Shown piece by piece: positions 23,262 to 31,285 of a DNA stretch of 31,285 nt. This DNA is from CAYTET01 sp964436975. Its GTDB lineage: Bacteria; Bacillota_I; Bacilli_A; Erysipelotrichales; Erysipelotrichaceae. The notes under the pieces are model-generated. The model searched no databases, was not told where the DNA came from, and saw only the letters and a list, made by a program, of their open reading frames with translations. The first letter of the stretch is position 1. Each line of letters starts with the position of its first letter. The stretch lies in NCBI GenBank assembly GCA_964436975.1, contig CAYTET010000014.1:1-31285 (forward strand), read 5' to 3'. The translations under genes were made by a program, and so were the position numbers.

Positions 23262-23771
23262 ATGAAAAAACGGGCAAAAGTATTAGGCATACTGCTGATT
23301 GTATGCGGGCTGCTGGCTCTGGCCGGCTGCGGCAGCAAAGAAGCCGCTTTGACTACGTATGATACCGGTGAGGGCTTCAAGATCGATATGGTCAGCGGCA
23401 TGACAAAAGAGACAATTGACGGCCAGCAGATTGCCTATGACAACCAGGACTGTATCCTGATTGTCAACAGTGACAGCTTTGCCACCCTGGATTCGCTGGG
23501 CTATAGCGGCTCTGGCATGGATGAAGATGCTTATGCTGATCTGATAAACCAGCTGTATGATCTCGGTGATTCCTTCAGCCAGGATACCAATAATCATCCC
23601 TGCTGCACGCAGGTCTCGACCAATGATAACGGCGACAGCATCTATAATTACATAACTATCCGCAAAGGCAGTGATACCTTCTGGATTGTCAATCTGATGT
23701 GCTATGAAAAAGACAAGGATACTTACCAGCCCCAGTTTGAAAAGTGGGCGGCGACTATCATTGTCGATTAA
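23262..23771 (+). CDS. Small lipoprotein of unknown function
   Basis: A signal ending in the lipobox LAGC (Cys23) predicts a membrane-attached extracellular protein of about 147 residues after processing. The mature part begins GFKIDMVSGMTKETIDGQQ and ends WIVNLMCYEKDK then FEKWAATIIVD, a pattern of small beta-sheet lipoproteins in which a short curve of membrane stress or folding domains is common; I cannot name it. Four cysteines lie in the mature part (NQDCILI, HPCCTQ, LMCYEK). It begins two bases after the phosphohexomutase stop, with GAGG in the end of that gene, so it is coupled to it. A functional link is not obvious. Confidence 0.75.
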   Translation: MKKRAKVLGILLIVCGLLALAGCGSKEAALTTYDTGEGFKIDMVSGMTKETIDGQQIAYDNQDCILIVNSDSFATLDSLGYSGSGMDEDAYADLINQLYDLGDSFSQDTNNHPCCTQVSTNDNGDSIYNYITIRKGSDTFWIVNLMCYEKDKDTYQPQFEKWAATIIVD

Positions 23772-23797
23772 GGATTATATATTGTAAACATAAAGAA

Positions 23798-23843
23798 AGA
23801 CCGTCAGTTCTGGTTATAGCCAGAACCGGCGGTCTGTTTTTAT
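23798..23843. terminator. Bidirectional terminator between lipoprotein and phosphorylase genes
   Basis: AGACCGTCAGTTCTGG and CCAGAACCGGCGGTCT form a long stem with a few mismatches, followed by TGTTTTTAT on the + strand and TTCTTTAT on the minus strand. It ends across the stop codon of the convergent gene. Confidence 0.82.
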
Positions 23844-24601
23844 CTGTCCAGCTGTTCAGCCAGAGCTAAGGCGAGATCAAAGGAGACCATCATGTGGTCA
23901 TATTCCCTGGTTCCGCCCAGACAGCGCTGCTGCCAGCCGGAATCATCGAGTTTGTCAGCTCCGTACATGAAAGGATAGTATTCATAGCCCCGCCAGCTGC
24001 AGACCGCCTGCAGAGCCGCACATTCCATATCTGCCGCCAGACAGCCTTTTTTAACAAAGCGGGCAATCTGGTTTTTGGTTTCCCGGTAAATGGCATCGGT
24101 TGTCCAGACCGGACCGACCGCATAGGGAATCTGCCGCTCTTTCATAAAGGCGGCGACAGCCTGACCGCCGGGCACATCGATCCAGTCGGCCGGCTGGGCA
24201 TAGTGGTAGGAAGTGCCTTCCTGCCGGTAAGCCCGGCTGGGCACGATAACCGTGCCGGCATTTAAACTCTGATCCAGACAGCCGCAGGAGCCAAACATCA
24301 CAAACTTCTTGGCTCCGGTGCCCATGGCGCTTTCCTCCAGGCTGATAACGGCTCCCGGCGCGCCCAGGGTCAGTTGGAAAACCGCAATGGCATGACCGTT
24401 ATGGTTGAGCAGAAACAGCGGATGATCGGCATTCAGGCCGGGCTGGACAGTGATTATCTCCGGCTGGTAGATCTGCTGCATTTTTTCAATGACATAGTGG
24501 GAAAAAGTCATGATGGCTGTATTGGCATAAACCTTATCGAGCTTATACATATCCGGATTTATAAGAGCCGGACTGGTTTTATCAAAAGCATTGTACAGCA
24601 T
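23840..24601 (-). CDS. Nucleoside phosphorylase, PNP/UDP family
   Basis: The 253-residue protein belongs to the NP-I phosphorylases, which split nucleosides with phosphate for salvage. Visible are the phosphate/ribose region MGTGAKKFVMFGSCGCL (about 93-109), the base-specificity segment WTTDAIYRETKNQI, and the signature LAADMECAALQAV with the ribose-binding Met-Glu pair. Family members include uridine phosphorylase and purine nucleoside phosphorylase (DeoD/Udp). The order of motifs is closer to uridine phosphorylase-like proteins, but the base cannot be decided by eye. GGAGG lies upstream of the ATG on the minus strand. The gene is alone and convergent with the lipoprotein gene. Confidence 0.88.
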   Translation of the reverse strand: MLYNAFDKTSPALINPDMYKLDKVYANTAIMTFSHYVIEKMQQIYQPEIITVQPGLNADHPLFLLNHNGHAIAVFQLTLGAPGAVISLEESAMGTGAKKFVMFGSCGCLDQSLNAGTVIVPSRAYRQEGTSYHYAQPADWIDVPGGQAVAAFMKERQIPYAVGPVWTTDAIYRETKNQIARFVKKGCLAADMECAALQAVCSWRGYEYYPFMYGADKLDDSGWQQRCLGGTREYDHMMVSFDLALALAEQLDR

Positions 24602-24733
24602 AGCGTAAGCCTCCTGTGAATTAACGAATGAAGTATAACATAATCAGGTCAGCCCTCAAAACCGACCCTGCAGTTCAGCCTTTATAAAACAGGGCTAAAA
24701 TGTTAAAATTATAACGAACAAGGCGGTGACACC

Positions 24734-26587
24734 ATGGACCAGAAGTGGCTGCAGTCTTTCTATCAGGGCCAGTGCAGTGACGCTTATTCATATTTCGGCG
24801 CCCATTTCTGCCAGCAGCAGAATGTGCCGGGAGTCCGGTTTGCCCTGCTGGCTCCGGCGGCCCGCCAGGTCTTTTTAGTCGGTGAATTTAACCAATGGGA
24901 TCCGCAGGCAACTCCGCTGATTCGCAATGAAAGCGGCATCTGGGAAGTCTTTGTGCCGGGGCTGTCCGACTTTGCGATGTATAAATACCATCTGCAGCAG
25001 GCTGACGGCAGCTGGGCTGACAAGGCTGATCCGTATGCCTTCTATACCGAACTGCGGCCCGGCTTTGCGGCCAAGGCCGTCAATGATGACTACCAGTGGC
25101 ATGATGAAAGCTGGATGAAAGCCCGCACTGACTGCGCCGATAAGCCGCTGAATATCTATGAATGCCATTTAGGCGGATTCAAGCATAAAGAAGATGACAG
25201 CTGGTATTCCTACTATGAGATGATTGACCAGCTGCTGCCATACGTCAAGAAAATGAATTTTACCCATATTGAACTGATGCCGCTGAATGAATATCCCCTG
25301 GACGGCTCCTGGGGCTATCAGCAGTACGGCTATTTTGCGGTCAGCAGCCGCTATGGCAGTCCCTATCAGCTGAAGATGTTTATCGAGGCCTGCCATAAAG
25401 CCGGCATCGGGGTCATCATGGATATCGTGCCCGTGCATTTTGTGACGGATTCCTACGGACTGGTCCGCTTTGACGGCACGGCTCTTTACGAGTCAGCCGA
25501 CCCCAGCCGGGCGGACAGCCAGTGGGGCACCCTGTATTTTGATTTCACCAAGCCGGCCGTTGTCAGTTTCCTACTGTCCTCAGCGGCCCGCTGGCTGGAC
25601 CGGTTTCATATCGACGGGCTGCGCATGGATGCCGTCAGCAATCTTATCTATTATGATGGCAACAAGGACAAGGGCTTTAATTCCGGCGGGGTGAATTTTA
25701 TCAGACAGTTCAACCGGCTGCTGCACCAGCGGTTTAAAGGCATCATGACCATTGCCGAAGATTCCTCGGATTATCCCCATGTCACGGCACCCTGCCAGTC
25801 TGACGGCCTGGGCTTTGACTACAAATGGGATCTGGGCTGGATGAATGACACGCTGAATTATTACAAGATGGATCCGGTTTTCCGGCAGTACCATCATAAT
25901 GACCTGACTTTCTCCATGGCCTATTTCTGGTCCGAGCGGTTCATTCTGCCGCTTTCCCATGATGAGGTGGTCCACTCCAAGGCTACCATCATCGACAAGA
26001 TGTGGGGCAGCTATGAGCAGAAGTTTGCCCAGTGCCGCAATCTGATGATTTATATGTATACCCATCCCGGCAAGAAACTGTCCTTTATGGGCAATGAGAT
26101 TGCCTCTTTCCGGGAGTTCGATGAGAATAAGGAACTGGACTGGTTTCTGCTGAAATATCCAATCCATGACAGCTACTTCCATTTTATCCAGAAACTCAAC
26201 CGGCTCTACCAGACCATTCCGGCCTTTTCCAAGTATGATTACAACTATCGCGGCTTTGAGTGGATTGATGCCGACAACAAAGACCAGCAGGTCTACTCCT
26301 ATATGCGCTATGATGACACCAACTGCTATTTGGTCGTGCTCAACATGGCACCGTCCGGCTATGAAAAGTTTGATGTCGGCGTGCCGGTAGGCGGCAGTTA
26401 TACTGAAATCATCAACTCCCAGCAGGATATCTACAGCGGCACCAATCAGTGCAACCCGCATCCGCTGAAGGCCCGCCGGGGGATTTGCCATAACCGTCCG
26501 TATTATCTCACGATTGCGCTGGCCCCGTTTGCCGGCCTTATCATCAAGGGCAGACTGCCCCAGCCAGTTACTGAAAGGAAGAAATAA
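24734..26587 (+). CDS. glgB: 1,4-alpha-glucan branching enzyme
   Basis: The 617-residue GH13 enzyme forms alpha-1,6 branches in glycogen-like glucan. An N-terminal CBM48 domain (GVRFALLAPAARQVFLVGEFNQWD) leads into the catalytic barrel with YQQYGYFAVSSRYG, nucleophile Asp299 in GLRMDAVSNL, acid/base Glu342 in TIAEDSS and His409-Asp410 in LPLSHDEVVH. The conserved DWVPxHF reads DIVPVHF here. There is no long N-terminal extension. GGCGGTGA precedes the ATG. It heads an operon with glgP one base behind it and a pullulanase. glgC, glgD and glgA are not in the window. Confidence 0.95.
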   Translation: MDQKWLQSFYQGQCSDAYSYFGAHFCQQQNVPGVRFALLAPAARQVFLVGEFNQWDPQATPLIRNESGIWEVFVPGLSDFAMYKYHLQQADGSWADKADPYAFYTELRPGFAAKAVNDDYQWHDESWMKARTDCADKPLNIYECHLGGFKHKEDDSWYSYYEMIDQLLPYVKKMNFTHIELMPLNEYPLDGSWGYQQYGYFAVSSRYGSPYQLKMFIEACHKAGIGVIMDIVPVHFVTDSYGLVRFDGTALYESADPSRADSQWGTLYFDFTKPAVVSFLLSSAARWLDRFHIDGLRMDAVSNLIYYDGNKDKGFNSGGVNFIRQFNRLLHQRFKGIMTIAEDSSDYPHVTAPCQSDGLGFDYKWDLGWMNDTLNYYKMDPVFRQYHHNDLTFSMAYFWSERFILPLSHDEVVHSKATIIDKMWGSYEQKFAQCRNLMIYMYTHPGKKLSFMGNEIASFREFDENKELDWFLLKYPIHDSYFHFIQKLNRLYQTIPAFSKYDYNYRGFEWIDADNKDQQVYSYMRYDDTNCYLVVLNMAPSGYEKFDVGVPVGGSYTEIINSQQDIYSGTNQCNPHPLKARRGICHNRPYYLTIALAPFAGLIIKGRLPQPVTERKK

Positions 26588-26588
26588 C

Positions 26589-28994
26589 ATGTTTTCTAAC
26601 AAGGAAGAATTCGTCAAAGAGTATTCTGAGCGGATCATCCGCGAATATGGCCGGGATGTCGGCCATGCCCACATCACCGAAAAGTATCTGATTTTAGGCG
26701 AGATGGTCCGCAGCTATGCCTCTGTCGACTGGATGGAGGCCAAGGAGGCCACGGCTGATCATGAGCAGAAGCAGTTGTTTTATTTTTCCATGGAGTTTCT
26801 GATCGGCCGGCTGCTGGCTAATAATCTGTACAATCTGGGCATCTACAATGTTGTCAAAGACGGCCTGGCTGATTTAGGCATCGATCTTAACCAGCTGGAA
26901 GAAGTTGAAACGGACGCCGGATTGGGCAATGGCGGCCTGGGCCGGCTGGCGGCCTGCTTTTTGGATTCGCTGGCGACAATGGGTCTGCCGGGCCACGGCA
27001 ATACCATCCGCTATGAGTACGGTCTGTTTAAGCAGGTCATCGAAAATGACAAGCAGGTGGAAGTGCCGGATATCTGGCTGGCCAACGGCAATCCCTGGGA
27101 GGTGCGCAAGCCCAAGCATGCCGTCGATGTCAATTTTTACGGCCAGCTGGAGACTAACTGGGACAGCAACGGCAAGATGCATGTCAAGCTGGTCAACTCT
27201 GAAACCGTGCGGGCAGTTCCTTATGATGTGCCCGTCATCGGCTATGACAGCAAGGTCATCAACACGCTGCGGCTGTGGAAGCCGGAAGCCTCGGAAACCG
27301 GGCCGGTCGGCCGGGATTTCATAACCTATATTCAGGATGTCAACAAGATCTGCCAGAACGTCTATCCGGATGATTCAACCGAAGACGGCAAGATCCTGCG
27401 GCTGAAGCAGGAATATTTCTTTGTTTCCGCCGGTCTGCAGTCGCTGGTTAACGCTCATCTGAACCGCTACAATACTCTGGACAATCTGCCGGAAAAAGTT
27501 GTTATCCAGCTCAATGATACCCATCCCATCATGATTATCCCGGAGATGATGCGCATCCTTCTCGATGAGCATTTCTATACCTGGGAAAAAGCGTGGTATA
27601 TCGTCACCCATACCGTTGCCTACACCAATCACACCATTATGCAGGAAGCCCTGGAGAAATGGCCGGTCAAGATGATGAAGAGCCTGCTGCCCCGCATTTA
27701 CAACCTGATTGAGGAAATCGACCGGCGCTTCAATACGGAAGCGACTAATTTCTTTCATGATGCCGACAAGCTTTATCAGCTGTCAATAATCCAGGACAGC
27801 CAGGTCCACATGTCCCGGCTGGCCGATGCGACAGCCTTCTCCATCAACGGCGTGGCCAAGATCCATACCGAGATACTGGAGAAGAGGGTCATGCGGGGTT
27901 TCTATGAGATGTTCCCTGAAAAGTTCAACAACAAGACCAACGGGGTCACCCACCGCCGCTGGCTGGTCTTTTCCAACCCCCAGCTGCGCAGCCTGCTGGC
28001 CGATACCATTGGAAATGACTACATCATGCAGCCGGAAAAGCTGCAGGATCTGATGAACTATGTGGATGATCCGGCTGTCCAGCAGCGGTTTGCCCAGGTC
28101 AAAGCTGAGCGCAAGCAGATTCTGGCTGATTATATTGCCAAAAATGTCGGCATCACCGTTGATGTCAATTCAATCTTTGATGTCCAGGCCAAAAGGCTGC
28201 ATGCCTATAAGCGGCAGATGCTCAACTGCATGCATATAATCCGGCTTTACCAGCAGATAAAGGCCGACCGGCAGTTTACCATGGTGCCGCGGACCTTCAT
28301 CTTTGCGGCCAAGGCCGCCCCGGCTTATACCTATGCCAAAAAGGTCATCGAACTGATCAACCGGCTGGCTGATGTCATCAATACCGATCCGGATGCCAGC
28401 CGCTTTATGCGGGTCGTCTTTATTCCCAACTACTGTGTTTCCATTGCCGAGATACTGATGAATGCCGGTGATGTCTCCGAGCAGATCAGCACGGCCGGCA
28501 TGGAAGCCAGCGGCACCGGCAATATGAAGCTGATGATGAACGGCGCCGTTACCCTGGGCACTTTGGACGGGGCCAATGTGGAAATAAGTGAGAAGGTGGG
28601 TGATGATAACATCGTCATCTTTGGCAATACGGTTGACCAGCTGGCCGAACTGAAGAATAAAGGCTACAGCGCTTCCGGAATATACCGCTCCAATGCGGTG
28701 ATTAAAGAAGTCATGGACAGCCTGATTGACGGCTCCACTTTCAGCAGCGATCCGGATACCTTCAAACTGATATTTGACGAGATCATCGGCCGCAATGATG
28801 AATATTACCACCTGGCTGACTTTGAAGCCTACTGCCAGGCCCAGCAGAAGATAGAGAAGCTGTATCAGGATCAGGCCAAATGGCGCCGGATGTGTCTGGT
28901 CAACATCGCCCAGTCCGGCTATTTCTCAACCGACCGGACCATCGGCGAGTATAACCGTGATATCTGGCATCTGCAGAAAGTTAAGATGGACTGA
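26589..28994 (+). CDS. glgP: Glycogen/maltodextrin phosphorylase
   Basis: The 801-residue GT35 enzyme releases glucose-1-phosphate from alpha-1,4-glucan ends. Signatures are ETDAGLGNGGLGRLAACFLDS near the N-terminus, IQLNDTHP, RLHAYKRQ and the pyridoxal-phosphate site GTGNMKLMMNGAVTLGT with Lys647. The length is usual. I start at the ATG one base after the glgB stop, preceded by GAAAGGAAG, and not at an in-frame ATG inside glgB. There is no sign of the mammalian-type N-terminal regulatory phosphorylation site. It works with GlgB and the debranching enzyme in the same transcript. Confidence 0.97.
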   Translation: MFSNKEEFVKEYSERIIREYGRDVGHAHITEKYLILGEMVRSYASVDWMEAKEATADHEQKQLFYFSMEFLIGRLLANNLYNLGIYNVVKDGLADLGIDLNQLEEVETDAGLGNGGLGRLAACFLDSLATMGLPGHGNTIRYEYGLFKQVIENDKQVEVPDIWLANGNPWEVRKPKHAVDVNFYGQLETNWDSNGKMHVKLVNSETVRAVPYDVPVIGYDSKVINTLRLWKPEASETGPVGRDFITYIQDVNKICQNVYPDDSTEDGKILRLKQEYFFVSAGLQSLVNAHLNRYNTLDNLPEKVVIQLNDTHPIMIIPEMMRILLDEHFYTWEKAWYIVTHTVAYTNHTIMQEALEKWPVKMMKSLLPRIYNLIEEIDRRFNTEATNFFHDADKLYQLSIIQDSQVHMSRLADATAFSINGVAKIHTEILEKRVMRGFYEMFPEKFNNKTNGVTHRRWLVFSNPQLRSLLADTIGNDYIMQPEKLQDLMNYVDDPAVQQRFAQVKAERKQILADYIAKNVGITVDVNSIFDVQAKRLHAYKRQMLNCMHIIRLYQQIKADRQFTMVPRTFIFAAKAAPAYTYAKKVIELINRLADVINTDPDASRFMRVVFIPNYCVSIAEILMNAGDVSEQISTAGMEASGTGNMKLMMNGAVTLGTLDGANVEISEKVGDDNIVIFGNTVDQLAELKNKGYSASGIYRSNAVIKEVMDSLIDGSTFSSDPDTFKLIFDEIIGRNDEYYHLADFEAYCQAQQKIEKLYQDQAKWRRMCLVNIAQSGYFSTDRTIGEYNRDIWHLQKVKMD

Positions 28995-28999
28995 AGCCT

Positions 29000-30991
29000 A
29001 TGCCTGACAATCGCGTTACCGCCTATCTGGATGACTATGATTCAATCGTTGTCATAATCGATGATTCTTTTTATGGCGGCAAAAACGCGGTATTCCGGCT
29101 GACCGACGATGACGGCACCCTCAGTCCGCTGACCATAACCAGCTTTGAAGTAACCCGCCATCACGGCATCTACAAGCTCTTCAGCAAGGCCGCCCTGACA
29201 ATCGGCCGGGCTTATTACATCATCATGGATAACGGCCACCGGGCGACTGTGCAGTACCGGTTCATTGTCAAAACCCCGCGCTTCAACGCGGATTTTTACT
29301 ATGACGGCACTGATCTGGGGGCCCTGGTCAAAGACGGTGCAACCAGTTTTGCCGTCTGGGCGCCGACGGCCAGCCGCGTGATTCTGCAGCTGACGGAAAA
29401 GAAGCAGGATTATGAAATGGTCAGAAGTGACAGGGGTGTCTGGCGCTATACGCTGGCTGAGAATGCTGACGGGCAGGTCTATAACTACCTGGTCTGCGTC
29501 AACGGCCAGTACAACCGCACTCCCGATCCCTACGGCCATGCTGCCAGTCCCAACGGTGTCAGCAGCGTGGTCTGTGATCTGGCGCCTTATAAGGTTGATC
29601 CGGACCGCCGCATGACTCCTTTTGAGCGCTACAGCCAGGCCGTCATTTATGAAGCCTCGGTCAGGGACAGCTGTGACAAGGCCACTTTTGCCGATTTCGC
29701 CGGTCAGCTGGACCGGATCAAGAAACTGGGAATAACCCATCTGCAGCTGCTGCCGGTGACTGCCTATGCCACCTGTGATGAATATCATACGGCGCTGATC
29801 TACAACTGGGGCTATGATCCCAGTCTGCCGCAGTGTCTGTCCGGCTGCTACAGCAGCGATGTTAACGAGCCAACCCGGGTGCTGGCGGATTTTGCGGATC
29901 TGATCAGGGCCTGCCATAAAGCCGATATCCGGGTCAATCTGGATATGGTCTTCAACCATGTCTACAGCGCGGATGACTGCTGCTTTTCCAAGATAGTGCC
30001 TTTCTATTACCTGCGCTATACCAATAACCAGCTTTCCAACGGCTCGCTGTGCGGCAATGATTTTGACTCCGGCATGGTGATGGCCCGCAAGTTTATCATC
30101 GATACCGTTTCCTACTATACCAGCCAGTTTGATGTCGACGGCTTCCGGCTGGATCTGATGGGTATTCTGGATGCCGCTACCGTCGACAAGCTTATCAACA
30201 CGCTGAAAACCCGCAAGCCGGATATCATGATCTATGGCGAAGGCTGGAAGATGCCGACATCGATAGCCAGCCAGCAGCTGGCAATCCCGGAAAACCGGGT
30301 CAGATTTCCCTATGTGGCCTTTTTCAATGACCAGTTCAGGGATGAGGTGCGCGGCAATGTTTTTGACATTACCAGCAGCAGCTATTTTCTGGGTGATCTG
30401 AGTGCCCTTGACCAGGGTCAGGCTGCTTTAGCCGGCCAGCGCTGGGATGACTGCGAAGTTTCCATAAATTATGCCGAGTGCCATGATAACGGAACCCTGT
30501 ATGACAAACTGAGCCACAATGAAAGCGAAGAGAATGCTGTCTTACGCCAGAAACTGATCGGCGCGGCAGTCATTCTGGCCCAGGGCATTCCGTTTATCCA
30601 CAGCGGTCAGGAATTCTGCCGGACCAAGTACGGTCTGACCAATACCTATAATGCCCCCGACCGGATCAACCATCTTGATGCCGGCCGGATGAAGAAGTAT
30701 CAGGATGTGACAGCTTATTACACGGCTTTGATCAGTCTGCGGCGCCAGTTGGGCATCGGCCATAACAAGTTCGAATTTCACAGTCAAAACGGCCTGCTGG
30801 CCATCCGGATTGACGGTTTAGCCGGCGGCCGGACAATCATCGCGGTCTTCAATCCGGCTCCGGAAGCCAAGACCTACCGCTATGACGGGCTGAAAAAGCT
30901 GCTTCTGAATGCGGACGGCTTGACCGAACAACCGCTGGATAATGAAATGACGGTTGCCGGAATCAGTGCGGCGGTTGGTGAGCTGCTATGA
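29000..30991 (+). CDS. pulA: Type I pullulanase (GH13 debranching enzyme)
   Basis: The 663-residue protein has an N-terminal carbohydrate-binding region, a CBM48-like domain (FAVWAPTASRVILQL) and a GH13 barrel with the pullulanase marker YNWGYDP (268-274), the region LDMVFNHVYS, nucleophile Asp385 in GFRLDLMGILD, acid/base Glu414 in YGEGWKM, and Asp496 in ECHDNGTLYDKL. It hydrolyses alpha-1,6 links left by phosphorylase. No signal peptide is present, so it acts in the cytoplasm on glycogen, not on external starch. It starts five bases after glgP, and its stop overlaps the next gene. Confidence 0.93.
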   Translation: MPDNRVTAYLDDYDSIVVIIDDSFYGGKNAVFRLTDDDGTLSPLTITSFEVTRHHGIYKLFSKAALTIGRAYYIIMDNGHRATVQYRFIVKTPRFNADFYYDGTDLGALVKDGATSFAVWAPTASRVILQLTEKKQDYEMVRSDRGVWRYTLAENADGQVYNYLVCVNGQYNRTPDPYGHAASPNGVSSVVCDLAPYKVDPDRRMTPFERYSQAVIYEASVRDSCDKATFADFAGQLDRIKKLGITHLQLLPVTAYATCDEYHTALIYNWGYDPSLPQCLSGCYSSDVNEPTRVLADFADLIRACHKADIRVNLDMVFNHVYSADDCCFSKIVPFYYLRYTNNQLSNGSLCGNDFDSGMVMARKFIIDTVSYYTSQFDVDGFRLDLMGILDAATVDKLINTLKTRKPDIMIYGEGWKMPTSIASQQLAIPENRVRFPYVAFFNDQFRDEVRGNVFDITSSSYFLGDLSALDQGQAALAGQRWDDCEVSINYAECHDNGTLYDKLSHNESEENAVLRQKLIGAAVILAQGIPFIHSGQEFCRTKYGLTNTYNAPDRINHLDAGRMKKYQDVTAYYTALISLRRQLGIGHNKFEFHSQNGLLAIRIDGLAGGRTIIAVFNPAPEAKTYRYDGLKKLLLNADGLTEQPLDNEMTVAGISAAVGELL

Positions 30992-31285
30992 TCAACCCCA
31001 GCTGGGACTCTTTTCTGCAGGATGAATTCAACCAGCCTTACTTCAAGCAGCTGGCCGGCTTTCTGCATCAGGAATACCAGAACGCCACCGTCTACCCGCC
31101 CAAAAAGGAAGTCTTCTCCCAGTTTTACTATACGGATATGGACAAGGTTAAGGCGGTCATTATCGGTCAGGATCCCTATCATGAACCGGGCCAGGCCTGC
31201 GGGCTGTGCTTTGCGGTCAAGCCGGGGGTTGCGCTGCCGCCTTCTTTAAAGAACATCTATCAGGAAATTGAAGCCGAATACGGCT
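30988..31285 (+). CDS. ung: Uracil-DNA glycosylase (partial, cut by the window end)
   Basis: The first 99 residues match family-1 uracil-DNA glycosylase, which removes uracil from DNA to begin base-excision repair. The water-activating motif GQDPYHEPGQACGLCF (60-75, catalytic Asp62) is present; the usual AHG of this motif is ACG here. The remainder of the gene lies beyond the window. It starts inside the pullulanase stop (ATGA), so it is translated from the glycogen operon transcript. A repair gene attached to glycogen metabolism has no obvious functional reason. Confidence 0.95.
   Translation, partial: MINPSWDSFLQDEFNQPYFKQLAGFLHQEYQNATVYPPKKEVFSQFYYTDMDKVKAVIIGQDPYHEPGQACGLCFAVKPGVALPPSLKNIYQEIEAEYG

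Noticed and set aside
26514..26588. Upstream in-frame ATG for glgP inside glgB
   Set aside because: It adds residues not found in phosphorylases; the ATG at 26589 has a good ribosome binding site and family-like start.
25580..26677. 365-codon antisense frame over glgB
   Set aside because: It runs antisense across the conserved catalytic barrel of glgB and has no recognisable domain or ribosome binding site.
29042..29959. 305-codon antisense frame over the pullulanase gene
   Set aside because: Same reasoning: the sense strand has a full GH13 enzyme, and the antisense product is not protein-family-like.

Overview
The window comes from a low-to-mid GC Gram-positive bacterium (Bacillota). The evidence is a Met-specific T-box leader in front of metG, a yybP-ykoY manganese riboswitch in front of mntP, an HPr with His15 and Ser46, a RicT/PSP1 protein, RlmH, lipobox lipoproteins and strong AGGAGG-type ribosome binding sites. 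Base composition looks close to 50% GC by eye. The gene mix (CarD-like protein beside tmk, E2-like acyltransferase orphan, glgB-glgP-pullulanase block) would fit Erysipelotrichia or a neighbouring class, but that placement is a guess. The content is chromosomal: I see no phage, transposon, CRISPR, rRNA or tRNA gene.

Layout: (1) 1-4096, a small membrane-anchored protein of unknown function, then a signalling unit of a 7TM histidine-kinase-like protein with a degenerate kinase core, a second kinase with intact His and Asn boxes, and a LuxR-type response regulator. The first kinase gene has a near-consensus promoter placed so close to the ATG that its mRNA should be leaderless. (2) 4097-7937, a hairpin-rich leader followed by an SPFH/zinc-ribbon protein, a double zinc-ribbon membrane protein and a TPM-domain protein, together resembling the ydjI-ydjG-ydjH genes of Bacillus but with no pspA beside them. 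(3) 7981-12306, a GNAT acetyltransferase, riboswitch-controlled mntP, a predicted beta-helix surface protein and a two-domain lipoprotein. (4) 12396-15744 on the minus strand, a tightly overlapping tmk-holB-ricT-rsmI operon. (5) 15913-20394, a CarD-like regulator, T-box-metG, rlmH-mscS and HPr. (6) 20545-24601, an E2/CAT-fold protein lacking the catalytic His, a phosphoglucomutase/phosphomannomutase with a coupled lipoprotein, and a convergent nucleoside phosphorylase. (7) 24734 to the end, glgB-glgP-pullulanase, with ung joined to it by an ATGA stop/start overlap and cut by the window edge.

How they work together: the glg block makes and dismantles branched alpha-glucan. GlgP yields glucose-1-phosphate, which the nearby phosphohexomutase can convert to glucose-6-phosphate. 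HPr links sugar uptake to catabolite control. The SPFH/zinc-ribbon/TPM genes probably form a membrane-organising or envelope-stress unit; the kinase pair upstream on the same strand might control it, but no sequence evidence proves that. Most other genes are housekeeping. The parts that most deserve follow-up are the leaderless pseudokinase/kinase system, the PspA-less SPFH cassette with its structured leader and intercistronic hairpin, the doubly regulated mntP promoter, and the beta-helix protein with a dyad operator.
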